Below are positions 49,269-59,859 of a stretch of 64,000 bases of DNA, in pieces; position 1 is the first letter of the stretch, and each line of letters opens with the position of its first letter. A model generated the notes under the pieces. It was not told where the DNA came from and did not search any database. It was given only the letters and a program-made list of their open reading frames with translations. The stretch is from contig NC_092579.1 of assembly GCF_037975245.1 (NCBI RefSeq), forward strand, positions 813,001-877,000, written 5' to 3'. This DNA is from Apostichopus japonicus (lineage: Eukaryota > Echinodermata > Holothuroidea > Aspidochirotida > Stichopodidae). The position numbers and the translations under genes are program-made.

Positions 49269-52200
49269 GAAGGTGAGGTAGACCATTCTGATGATGATGG
49301 TAGTGGTGGTGATGATGATGATGATGATGACGACGACGACGAAAACTATTCTAATGATGATGGTGGTGATGATGATGATGATGAAGAAGGTGAGGTAGAC
49401 CATTCTGATGATGATGGTAGTGGTGGTGATGATGATGATGATGATGAAGATGACGAGGAAGACCCTTGTGATGATGATGGTGGTGGTGACGATGATGATG
49501 ATGGTGGTGGTGACGATGATGAAGATGATGAGGAAGACCATTGTGATGATGATAATGATGATGTAGATGACGAGGAAGACCATTCTGATGATAATGGTGG
49601 TGGTGATGATGAAGATGATGAGGATGACCACCAATCTGATCATGATGACGATGATAATGATGATATAGATAACAATAAACATGTTCATAATGACAGTGTC
49701 GATTGCGAATACCAGAAGGATGGCGAGGCTGAAGGCTTTTATGATGACGAACATAACAACAACGGGTCTGAGACTGATTCTGTAGAGAAAGAAAATATCG
49801 ATGGCGAGTCAGATGATGATCCTGTTTGTGATGACGATGATGAAAGCGATTGTTCTTATTTTGATGATCATAATGAACATGGAAACGATGACCAGTCTGG
49901 TGACGACACGGACATGTTTACAGACAATGACGACAACGTCCGGGATAACTGCAAGGAAAAAAAGATATTTTCCTTCAAATTGACGAGGGCTGAATGGCTG
50001 TCAGTATCACCAAGGGTAGGTGTGCAGAAGTTACGCAAAGGATGGACCGACCTCATGGCCAGAAAGTTTCATGGAGAGAACAAATCGTGCGTCCTCGTCT
50101 TCAAAGATCAACATGTACGTAAAGCAAGAAGCCACAAAAGATGTGCTCCGTATTGGAGAGGAAATGCAAGATGCAAGTTTTCAAGGTGTTGTCAATACAC
50201 TTTCATATTGCAGAGACAGCCATCTAAACCTGCATCTGCAGTCACCATCACAGTGAAACGGAATGGTCGTATTCGACATCTTAAAGTGGAAGTTAAAAAA
50301 CGACATACATCAGGAGAAGAACGATCAAAGATTGCCGAAGATTTAGAGCGTGACGGGACAGCGAAGTGGTACTATAAGAAAATGTTCCACATGGACCCTG
50401 CCTCACAAGCAGCTGGTAACATCAACGACCCGAAAACTCTAAACGTACTGCACAAAATTCTATCCGAAGGAAGAGGCAAGCTCAACTTATCGACCGATAT
50501 CTTGCACGAGGTGAAGTTGCTCCAGGAGATATACAAGGAGCTAGATAAGGACAAGATGGTGCCTGGCTATATCCAACATTTTGCATGTGATCCGTTTAAG
50601 GCTATTTTGTTTACCCAAAGCCAGCTTCAACTGTACCTCTCAACCGTGGAATCCATTCTTTATCTAGATGCCACAAGTTCGATAGTCCAAAAAGTACCAG
50701 GAAACGACAAACCGGTGTTTTACTATGCCCTAGTCATGAAAAGTCCGATCCCGAGGAAGGGAGCTGTTCCCGTGGCAGAGCTCCTCACCAACGACCAGCA
50801 AACATCAGAAGTATGCCACTTCCTGCTGATAGTTTTGAATGGATTACGGCAGTTATCATCAAGGGATGTGGTGATTCCACGAAGAGTTGAGATTGATAAT
50901 TCCTGGGTACTGCTAAATGCTGTGGTCAATGCATTCAACAAGGAGGATGTGAGACAATATTTGAGAGAATGTTGGGGTATATCGGTTGAACGAAAAACGG
51001 CCAGAAAAAGGGTATACCCCCACATGTGCTCAGCTCACATACTCCATCAAATGAGTCGAAACCTGAAGCAAATGCAATCACCAAAACAGATTTCAGAGTA
51101 CGTAATGTACGTTTTTGCATTGCTGATTGAAAGTACATCCATAGAAGACGCAACCACAATATTCAAGCATTTATGTTGCGTACTTGGAACACCGACACAG
51201 ACAGCCCAGGTGATTAAGAGTAAAGGCGTATTGGAAGGCATGATGACTAAATGCAAGGGCTCAACTCAACTCAACGAACTTGACCCTCCTTTAGAGAAAT
51301 TAGATGTGGAGAATCCTGACTTCCAAGATCATCGTACAATAAAGAGATCCTCACCATTTTTTCATCATTTCAACGCCATCTGGGAAGACCGGAAAAACAA
51401 GCATCTGACAGCAAACAAACAAAGACAGCCACAGACAGCCAATATCAACACATTATACAAGCCAGAGGTGATAGATAGTCTCGTGCACAAACTTATGCAC
51501 ATTTTCCCATTGTGGAGCGGTTTGATGTTGGGGCAACTAGAAAGACATGCTGTGGAAGAAAACTCAATTGGAACGGAGAAACATGCTACCAACAATATCG
51601 TTGAAAACTTTTTCGAGAAGGTAAAAAAGGACCTAATCCCACGAAGGGGGAAGAGGATGAGGCCCGGTTTATTCATCCGTTCACGGTACATTTCGGTGGT
51701 GGGCCACATGAACGAAATCCAGACATACCAGCCATCAGCCTTTAAGAAACTCCAAAAAAAAAGGTCGAGAAAGAATGAAAACGAAGAAATTTGGAGACGA
51801 AGGAGGAAACAAAGAAAATCAAAGTACTTTAGTGGAGACTATCAACCACGCCATCAACCCAAGGCAAATACAAGTACGAGAAAACGCGCATCGAGTCATA
51901 TGCAAAGTAACGAAGAGCCACAAGAACCCACGAAGAAGAATTCAAGAAAGACTGACTCACAAGAACTTGGGAAGCAGAGAGATTCAGGAAAGCACGAACA
52001 AGGAGAACTTCACACATCAAAGTCAACGGCAAGTGATGAAAAACCACAAAAACCTAAGTGGCACAACAACGAAGATAATGTACCTACGTGGGGAGGAAAT
52101 GTCGTTCACATGGGAGTTCGGGTATTTTTGCTGAATACTTGTCCGCTCGACAATTTGCTGTATATATTTTTCAGGATTAGCACTGAACGTCCGGACATAT

Positions 52201-54222
52201 ATACAGTTTTATGCCACAACCAAAAATCGAAATTATGCCAGTACTTGAGTAGGCTATCTACATTGGGATCAATTGGGGAATGGACAAAAGCCAAAGTAAT
52301 GTGGTTAACCCAGTTTGCAAAATTTGTTATACCAACTAACGTCAGTCAGGTGTACTGGGACATATATGGCTCCGAATACGGACGGGTGATACAATATCTC
52401 GGAGACATCCAAGCATCCGAACAGACGTCTATCTGCTCTGAGGAATCATGTCCCAGAAGAAACCGGCGCACGGCAAGCATCGACGTTTCGTTAAGGTAAT
52501 GTATAATCAAACTAAATTGTAGAACTATAGAACTATAGGGTGGTAGCGTGGTGCCTTAGATTGAGTGACCGCACGCCGAGGCCTGGGTTCTAATCTCGCA
52601 TCTGCCTTAGAACTTGCTTGTTAAAAGCCTATCGACGCCCCCCCCCCCTCCCGCGTACGGGCCTGAACATGTTTTTGTAACGGAAACAAACCCTCAGTGT
52701 ATTCCCCTTTAATTACAAATTGTAGAATGAACATAAATCGCACTGTGCAATTAAATAATGTCTTGTTTTATTCACCATGCTGTCCACCTTCCCAACAGTT
52801 GTGTGTTTACATGAAGCCCCATTTCACTCAGTTCATTCTGATCACCCATTCATATAAATATAACATTTCTATTATTTGCATATTTACTTGATTTTCAGTT
52901 CGTCCGACATAAGCGGAGGTGTCCAAGGCATGATACAGATATTTATGGACGGTTTCAGCTCACGGTGTAACCAACAAATACCACGGTACGACATTTTTTT
53001 TTGTTGATATTTCGGAGGAGTGATACAACTAGTTTCCAGTTTCCATGCCAACACATGGTGTGTGTATGTATGACGACGACGACAACAATAACAACGATTA
53101 TAATAACAACAATAGCAATATCAATAATAACAATAGCAACATTTCCCCGTTCACGTAACGTAACCCACCAGCTATACCAAAATATCACCATAACTAATAC
53201 AAAGTTAGCCAAACTCGGACATACAACATCAATGAGCTTTGTTTAGGCCGCTCCTACTCATGGATATCCTCATCAAAAGAAAGTATGGTTATCTACTCTC
53301 CATGGGTATCATATGTAGGCTACGATTCTTTTATCATCAATGGGTTTCCAGTCTTTAACATTATTATATCGAGCCTAAAAGCCTAAATGGTCTTGATATG
53401 ACCCTGACATAATGTGTCACACACATACACACGCAGTATGACAGTTGTGACTGCGTTGCTTGATTCCTTTAGCTGACGCCAAAGAATCATGCGGCTACGG
53501 CCTGTTTACTTTTGCAGTTTAGCGGAGATATCGTTACGTAACCCTATGGCTAACAAAATGGTGTCAAATTTCTTCTTAAGGCTTCGCTCCTAACACCACA
53601 CTATTAAAATAGCGATGCTATAACCGTTTTTTATTCATTTTCAGTACACTTCAGAAGTGCCAAGGGCATCGCAAATGGGATCCGAGGAGATTCATTAACT
53701 TTGATGGAAAACCACCGTTCCTGATATTTTCTCCAACATATATGGTCGGTCCAAACAACGTGTTGCGCACTGCCGCGTTTACGGAACAGCTGGTTGTTGG
53801 TGAAATGAGGTAATTCATGTAAAAAATGCATATAATGGGGGTAAAGATTAATTCCAATCCAAATTGATACCGTTGAAACAATCGTTCAATGATATCCATT
53901 TTGTATTATTAGATGGCTACACGGTATAGTTATTAAAAAAGTGTTATCGAGCTGAAACACTGAAATGTCGAATTGTCGATTCAACTGTTAGGAGCTATGT
54001 CGAAGTATGACCGACAAAAGAGTTTATTAGATATTAAACATTTTGGAAATAAAATTCGAAGGAGCTTAGTGAGTTGTGTTTGTGTATGGCTTAGAATCAG
54101 AACCGTCTGGGAGAACGATAGAGAGAATGCTAACACAGTAATAGCCCAAAATACCGTATAAATAGGCCTATATATGTATTATATATATATATATATATAT
54201 ATATAGTCTATATATATATATG

Positions 54223-54274
<52 letters not shown>

Positions 54275-54293
54275 TATATATATACACACACAA

Positions 54294-54360
<67 letters not shown>

Positions 54361-54551
54361 AACATTATTGTTTCAGGTATGAACTGTTTGCTGTAACTGT
54401 CAACAAAGATGACCACTTCCAGGCTGCGTTCAAAACCGATGATGGATGGAAATGGTACGACGGCCTAAAGACATCTCTTTCAGTTGCAAATAGGACGTTT
54501 AACGCCAGAGGGGGGAACCCAGAAAATGTTGTGTATGTAAGGATTGTATAA
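47841..54551 (+). CDS. PHD finger - DDE transposase-like - USP-like protease fusion protein
   Basis: Four coding exons: 47841-52495, 52899-52985, 53645-53809, 54377-54551 (1,693 codons), with AG/GT junctions and matching phases. The start is ATG 47841, just after an acceptor-like TTTCTTTTTAG, so a 5' UTR intron is likely; ATG 48020 is an alternative. Domains: a C4HC3 PHD finger at residues ~153-198 ([18 protein letters not shown]). Asp-rich tract ~212-704. RNase-H-fold transposase-like core ~905-1262, with candidate acids D943 (LYLDATSS), D1019 (VEIDNSW) and E1255 (TNNIVENFF), plus CxxH at 1063 (CSAH). Lys/Arg-rich linker ~1300-1410. The C-terminal domain has a Cys box ([16 protein letters not shown]1434) and a His box ([24 protein letters not shown]1649) in the order seen in ubiquitin-specific peptidases. 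A donor-like GTAAGG just before the stop leaves a further exon possible. Domain names are from motif reading only. It is either an intact transposon gene or a domesticated one. Confidence 0.8.
48474..49950 (+). repeat. Asp-codon (GAT) rich coding repeat
   Basis: Within exon 1 of the gene above. The DNA is largely (GAT)n with interspersed GAAGACCATTCTGATGAT blocks, giving repeated EEDHSDDDG-type peptide units. Near-identical ~120-bp blocks at about 49195-49315 and 49335-49430 point to recent slippage or unequal exchange. The frame stays open throughout. Confidence 0.95.
52530..52620 (+). mobile_element. Possible tRNA-derived SINE fragment
   Basis: A segment in intron 1 of the transposase-like gene reads GGTAGCGTGGTGCCTTAG and then GGGTTCTAATCTCGC. 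The second motif resembles a tRNA B box (GGTTCGAATCC), and the first could be a decayed A box ~40 bp upstream. No cloverleaf could be closed, so it is not called a tRNA. Confidence 0.35.
53072..53142 (+). repeat. ACG/AAC/AAT trinucleotide-rich microsatellite
   Basis: GACGAC and AACAATAAC-type imperfect trinucleotide repeats in intron 2 of the transposase-like gene. Confidence 0.85.
54170..54362 (+). repeat. (TA)n microsatellite in intron 3
   Basis: About 190 bp of TA repeats with a short CACACAAACACACA interruption. It ends ~15 bp before the acceptor of exon 4 of the transposase-like gene, between the branch-point region and the acceptor. Confidence 0.95.
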
Positions 54552-55660
54552 ACTAGTGACGATCATGTTTATATCATAAATACTATTATTACAATTATGA
54601 AGATAACACAAGGCGGTTCTCGAACCTCTAGTGCCACCTACTTAAGAAACTGATCATATGATCTGGTAATGTAAAGTTGGTGGTAAAAAGTGCAACATTT
54701 TTTAGTGAAAAATTTAAGAGTGATATATTTTATAGTCAAATTAGTTACTTGTTCCTTTTTGTCATGCTGTCCAGTAGCATTTGTGACGAATGTGCTGTTT
54801 ACAAAAGATAGGACATGATAACCATATTTTCCGCGCGTATCGCGCTCACTAGCATCGTCTTTAGTATTCCATTTCCACCCCAGAGTATGTACGAAACTTG
54901 CGAGTGCGGCAGTATATTCGAACCACATCCAGTGGTAAATCAAAAGGTTATACGTCACTGACTGCAACAATGAAAAATGCGTTGCTAAATTGATCATGTC
55001 GTATTTGTATTCTAATCATCAACCAATCATAAACATGCACACGTGAAATGTTAATATGTTAATACCTCCCCCACCACCAACACCGCCTAGACATATAGCC
55101 TGTATGATATGTAAATGACAATATGTAATACACCCAACTAGGGAGTATAACCAGACTGTTTCATCTGGTAGGACAGAGATTTGATCAGGGGGCAAACATG
55201 CGTAATGGGTCTAAGGGGATTGGGTATCTCCCTCCGCTATGGAAAATGTATATTTTTTCTAAACAGGGCTTAAACACAAAATGGTGCTATTTTTTACATC
55301 AATTCAATAGGTAAAAAAAGAAGAAGACCAAGGGCCCGATTTGTAGGCAATAAAGGCACTGGCAGCATCGATTTGGAAGTAATAAAACAATATAAAGTAT
55401 TTTATCTCATCGTTGAGATATGCAGGCAATTAATAAGTACTTTGATGTTATATAACCATGGACACAGATCAGTCTTGGATAATGGTGGGGACGCGTGTCT
55501 GTTCTCTAATACTATCTAGGCAGAGCGCCACCATAAGTTCGCGCGTAGCGTACAAGAATATTTTTGGCGAATATACCTCCCAGATCGCCGGAAATAACAC
55601 TTCTCAGACTCAATGATGCTCCCAAACCTCCTTAAATTTTAGATCGCATGGCTTAGAAAT
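54552..55660. other. 3' flank of the transposase-like gene
   Basis: No gene recognised. The first AATAAA downstream of the stop codon on the plus strand is near 55381, which would give a ~0.8-kb 3' UTR. Frames on the minus strand (54638-54997) show no domain. Confidence 0.4.
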
Positions 55661-55752
55661 TTTACAGACAATGACGACAACGTCCGGGATATCTGCAAGG
55701 AAACAATGATTTTTTCCCTTCCAATTGACGTGGTCTGAATAGCTATCGGTTA
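55661..55752 (+). pseudogene. Decayed fragment of the transposase-like gene
   Basis: This ~90-bp segment matches 49918-50008 of the gene above at roughly 85 percent by eye, in the same orientation. It begins with the exact block TTACAGACAATGACGACAAC and includes CGTCCGGGAT. The reading frame soon reaches TGA. It shows that at least part of the gene has been copied, by local duplication or because the family is multicopy. Confidence 0.85.
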
Positions 55753-56394
55753 ATTTGAGATATTATGTCTTAGAAATTTAGTTTGGGAAAGACATGGGCG
55801 TCTGCAGAAAATAAATCAGGGGACAAATAATCCAAGTAGACCTTTGTATACGATGGGTCTGGGGTCCTCTCCCAGAAAACAATTATAGACTGCCGCAAAT
55901 GCGATTTCCGTCCAATATTCAACAACTGTGGATAAATATAAGAAAATGAAAACTGCTGCATGTCATTTGCACAATGCTGGATCAAACTGCTCCAAAGTTT
56001 AATACAGGGGATTTTGAAATGCAGCGTTTGGTCAAGACAAATTGGTGGAACACGGTATACCATGTCCCCATCACTGAAAAAGTTGGTCAGGACGCGTCCC
56101 GCTTTCCCCACCAGGATCTGCGCCCATGTATATGACACCCGCGCATATATTAGCACCCAACAAAGATTGGCTTATTGTTAAAGTCTGCATGCAGGTGCAT
56201 CGCTAGAACATTTTCTTTGGGTGTAGGGTATAATTTTGCCGACTGAACTTGAGTTATGTGCCGACAATCCGACAATGCGCGAATCACCAACAGAGCGCGA
56301 AGCGCGACGTCGACAACGTGGGTGCAGGATTCGGTTCTAGCACCACTGGTGGAGTTTCTGGGAGAAGGTTAAAAAGAACGTGGGTCATAAGACA

Positions 56395-56600
56395 AATGAA
56401 AACAAGCGGAGCGCGCTAAAAGTATTCATTATATATGCACGAAAGGGATATAAAATGGTACTCATCAATAGGAACATACATACATACAAAAAAAGACAAA
56501 GCGAGCGAAGCGCGCACAAATTTTCGGTAAATTTTCACGAAATGGGTATGTACAGGAAAATGAAAGGTAAATGCACATGCTAAAAGATAAAGTGTGCCGA
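56395..56600 (-). repeat. Repeat family B, inverted copies
   Basis: On the minus strand this matches the 43062-43345 family: CATTTTCCTGTACATACCCA, TTTCGTG, TACCGAAAA and CGCGCTTCGCTCGC-type blocks, about two units. Confidence 0.7.
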
Positions 56601-56603
56601 CTG

Positions 56604-56747
<144 letters not shown>

Positions 56748-57666
56748 AATAAATAAATAGTTTAGGCCACTGGGCGTAAAATATGAATGGAAAGTTGTGT
56801 GGAGTTAAGACGTTAATGTGAAAAAAGCGAAGAAGGTCATTACAAACAAAGATAGGAGGAGCAATTATGCCCCCCCCCCCCACCGTCTCCTTCCTCCCTC
56901 CACAAACGGAACCGTACTTCACTATGCCATTACCCAATGTAGTAATAAAACATGGATTTCGCTGTAGGCCTAATTATATAAACTTGACTAGCAACTTGGT
57001 TTCAAGCGAGCTAACAGGGCATGCTTTCTTGAGAATTTATTCGGTTGGGTAGATAGGTTTAAAACTGATGCAGTTGTATGTTAACATTCTCAACATGAAC
57101 ATTACAGAAAAAATGTGCAGCCCCTTCGTCTCGTTTGTTATTCATCTGAAATGAGTATCTACTATTCCCGATGGCTTACATTGGCATGCGCGTTGCAAGA
57201 GCTCGATGACTTTTTGCGCGCCTATTTTTCGTTGTTTATACCGCCTTGCCATTCGTGTAATATCTTTGATAGTCCAATATAGATATATTTAGAGAATAAA
57301 GATTAATTTGAAACTTAAACATACCATAATGTATTACAATGTTGTAGTATATTCAACTGTGGTCAATTTTGATCGTAATTTAATATGTGCAAGAGGAATA
57401 GTGGAAAGACCAAATTTTCGAATACCGCTATTTTTGCGGTCAGTTTTGTACAGAGGATATATGATTTAGAAATCATATATGACCCCCCATGGAACTATAT
57501 ACAATTTTAATCAAATTGCACACAATTTTCAAATCTATCCGTGTGTGTGGCTGAGTTGTCCTCGGTGCCAATGTGACTTCGGTGGTTAGATGTCTTCATG
57601 GCTGAGCTGTCTCATGTGCCGAGATGTCCTTAAACCCCCTGTTGATACGGTTTCAATTGTAGGCTC

Positions 57667-57926
57667 TACTCCAGTCAAATCGCATTGGCATCATCTACAG
57701 AGTAGGGAAGGTTCTTTGACCTGACAAAATGAAACATCCTGACAACTCCTGGGTGACTTAAAGCATTATGCAATTCATACAGAATATCAGTGTCCATAGT
57801 TGCAGAACAGATTGAGCGTGAAAGAGTATCAGGGGGGATGTTCTCTTATTTGCCAGGGCGATAGATGATATCAAAGACATAGCAAGATAGTTCCATCCGC
57901 CAACGCATTATTTCCTCATTCCAGTT
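57667..57926 (-). pseudogene. Degraded Ty3/Gypsy retrotransposon pol fragment
   Basis: On the minus strand the frame reads EEIMRWRMEL, then FDIIYRPGK, an in-frame TAA, DTLSR, then ELHNALSHPGVVRMFHFV and NLPYS, followed by another stop. This is the end of a Gypsy RNase H domain running into the His-containing part of the integrase zinc finger. Only ~87 codons survive, with at least two stops and no LTR, so it is a dead fragment. Confidence 0.85.
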
Positions 57927-57975
57927 GGTTAAATTGACGTGACCTATAACTGTAGGTTTTAACCAACTAGAATGA
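57915..57975. repeat. Near-perfect 19-bp inverted repeat with ~22-bp loop
   Basis: The left arm CTCATTCCAGTTGGTTAAA and the right arm (reversed, CTCATTCTAGTTGGTTAAA) differ by one base. The left arm overlaps the upstream end of the Gypsy fragment. Confidence 0.85.
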
Positions 57976-59560
57976 GTAAACACAAAAAGCACCGTGGTCG
58001 AGGGTGGACACATTTAAATCCTGACTGTGGTCCAGGGAGCATACTACTAATAACATCACTAACATCATAATGTAATAATATGATAATATAATATAATAAT
58101 TATAGTTTCCTAAGTGCATGATAGACAAAATAATATCAACGTATTGTAGCGGCAAAATAAATCTTAACGTTATATATAAGGTTAAGGCTACGCGTAGCTA
58201 AAAAATTACTCAAATACCGTATAAGTAGTTAAAGCAATGACATGTGGAGAGAGTGGAGTCGGCAGTTCAAATGGTTATTGAAGGCCGGTTATTGTGCGTA
58301 TATGCAACTAGTTGACTTTGGTTGTGGTCACTCGTAGACAAATTCGGATCGAACCTGCTGTTTTAGAAAGAAGTACTGGCAACATTTGGGAGCACTCATC
58401 CAGATGGGCCCGTGGAAAATGTGTGTCCGGCATGATGTAACTCGAAATTATAATGCAACCAAAGGTATAGCTTACCAAGTGGTGGCCAAGGGCATGTCCC
58501 TACTAGATGCTCACAGCAACCTCGCTACTTTAAAGGGTTTTTCGTCATATACAATAAAACATAGTGATATGATGTTACTGGTTTATGGCCCGGTTGTTAA
58601 TTATGCCATTAAATATAAGTAGTTTTCTTATTCTACACACTACATGCGTGTCGTTAACTGTGTACATATTGAAGTATATCATGTAGTATAGACAATTATA
58701 GCCTAGCTTATAAATGTTGCTATAGTATCGTGTATTTGGACCAATTTATTTATGTATTATAGACCATTGGCCCAGATAGTATGAAACAACAAAACTTCGT
58801 GAGCATATACTGGTACTCCAAGGTTTAACTTATGAGGTCTTTATTAAACCTATGGTAGTTTTTACTGAAAATCAAGGTAAGCTATTTCGACAAATCATCA
58901 TAAATTACCAATCACAATGTAAGTAAGTACTCAGAACTTCAGATCCATAACCAGAAAGAAGCGGTCAAAATAAAGGAAACGAATCTTCATTATTTTTTAA
59001 AATTAATTTTATGCACAGATCTGGCTTGCTCTTAAAAATTGGTCCCGTTTGGCGTTTACATGACCCCCTAAACCAATTTATGCTGAATAGCAATACTGCA
59101 TGATTTTTAGTTTTCTATAATACTATAAAGATCTTTAAAAGAAGTCATAGTGTATTTCCAATGTGTTTCCCAAATGATCGCCAAGGCAGTTATATTTTGT
59201 TCAATGTTTACTGTTAGCACCTATTGAGCTATACTCAATTCCATTATAAAGTACGTTAGGGCAAATAATATAGTGAGGCGATGCAATTAAAATGAGACGA
59301 TATCTGCCTATAGCATCTACCAACACCACCACGAGATGAATTTTATGTTACCATATCCCTGACCTTAAATAGCACCCGTTCAATGTCCCACCGTTGGGCT
59401 CCACGAAAGTTACTTAAGTTAATAAGATAAATGGATGAATAAACAATTCAAAGAGATAAATTACTTGTATATTTGTTTCTCACATTTTTTTAATCGGTGT
59501 CGAAGGCGAACTGGCGAAAGGAATCTATGTAGTCATGATTGTATGTGTGTGCGTGTGTAT
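57976..59560. other. No gene recognised
   Basis: AT-rich. A plus-strand frame of 78 codons at 58386-58622 has no recognisable domain. No repeats of note. Confidence 0.5.
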
Positions 59561-59564
59561 GTCT

Positions 59565-59745
59565 GTGACACTGCTTGTAAACACGATGGGTAAAGAACGC
59601 AAATGTCTACAATACCTCGCATGTATGTTGCCCATATTGTTCTTAGTGCTGTTCCAAGGTCATTTGGGGTCAACAGAGTCAAACAATGAAAACCTTGTAA
59701 ACACGTGAACTTGATAAGACAAGGTCATTAGAGGCTCATATTGGG
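59565..59745 (+). repeat. Diverged copy of the 42.4-kb repeat family
   Basis: Shares TGTAAACACGAT, AAGGTCATTTGGGGTCA and GAAAACCTTGTAAACACG with the units at 42418-42985, in the same orientation. Confidence 0.75.
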
Positions 59746-59859
59746 TATGTAAGTTATGACAAATTTGGATGTAATCGGCAGCCGCTCTTAAGTTAGATTT
59801 ATACTATTATAACCATCTTGGAAAAAAAGGAGCCTTCTTTAGGGATATAGACGGCAATT

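Noticed and set aside
48348-49754. 468-codon open frame on the minus strand
   Set aside because: It is the antisense of the (GAT)n-rich acidic tract; ATC-type repeats contain no stop codons, and the predicted Ile-rich product has no start context or domain.
52530-52620. tRNA gene
   Set aside because: Only a B-box-like motif is convincing; acceptor and anticodon stems do not pair.
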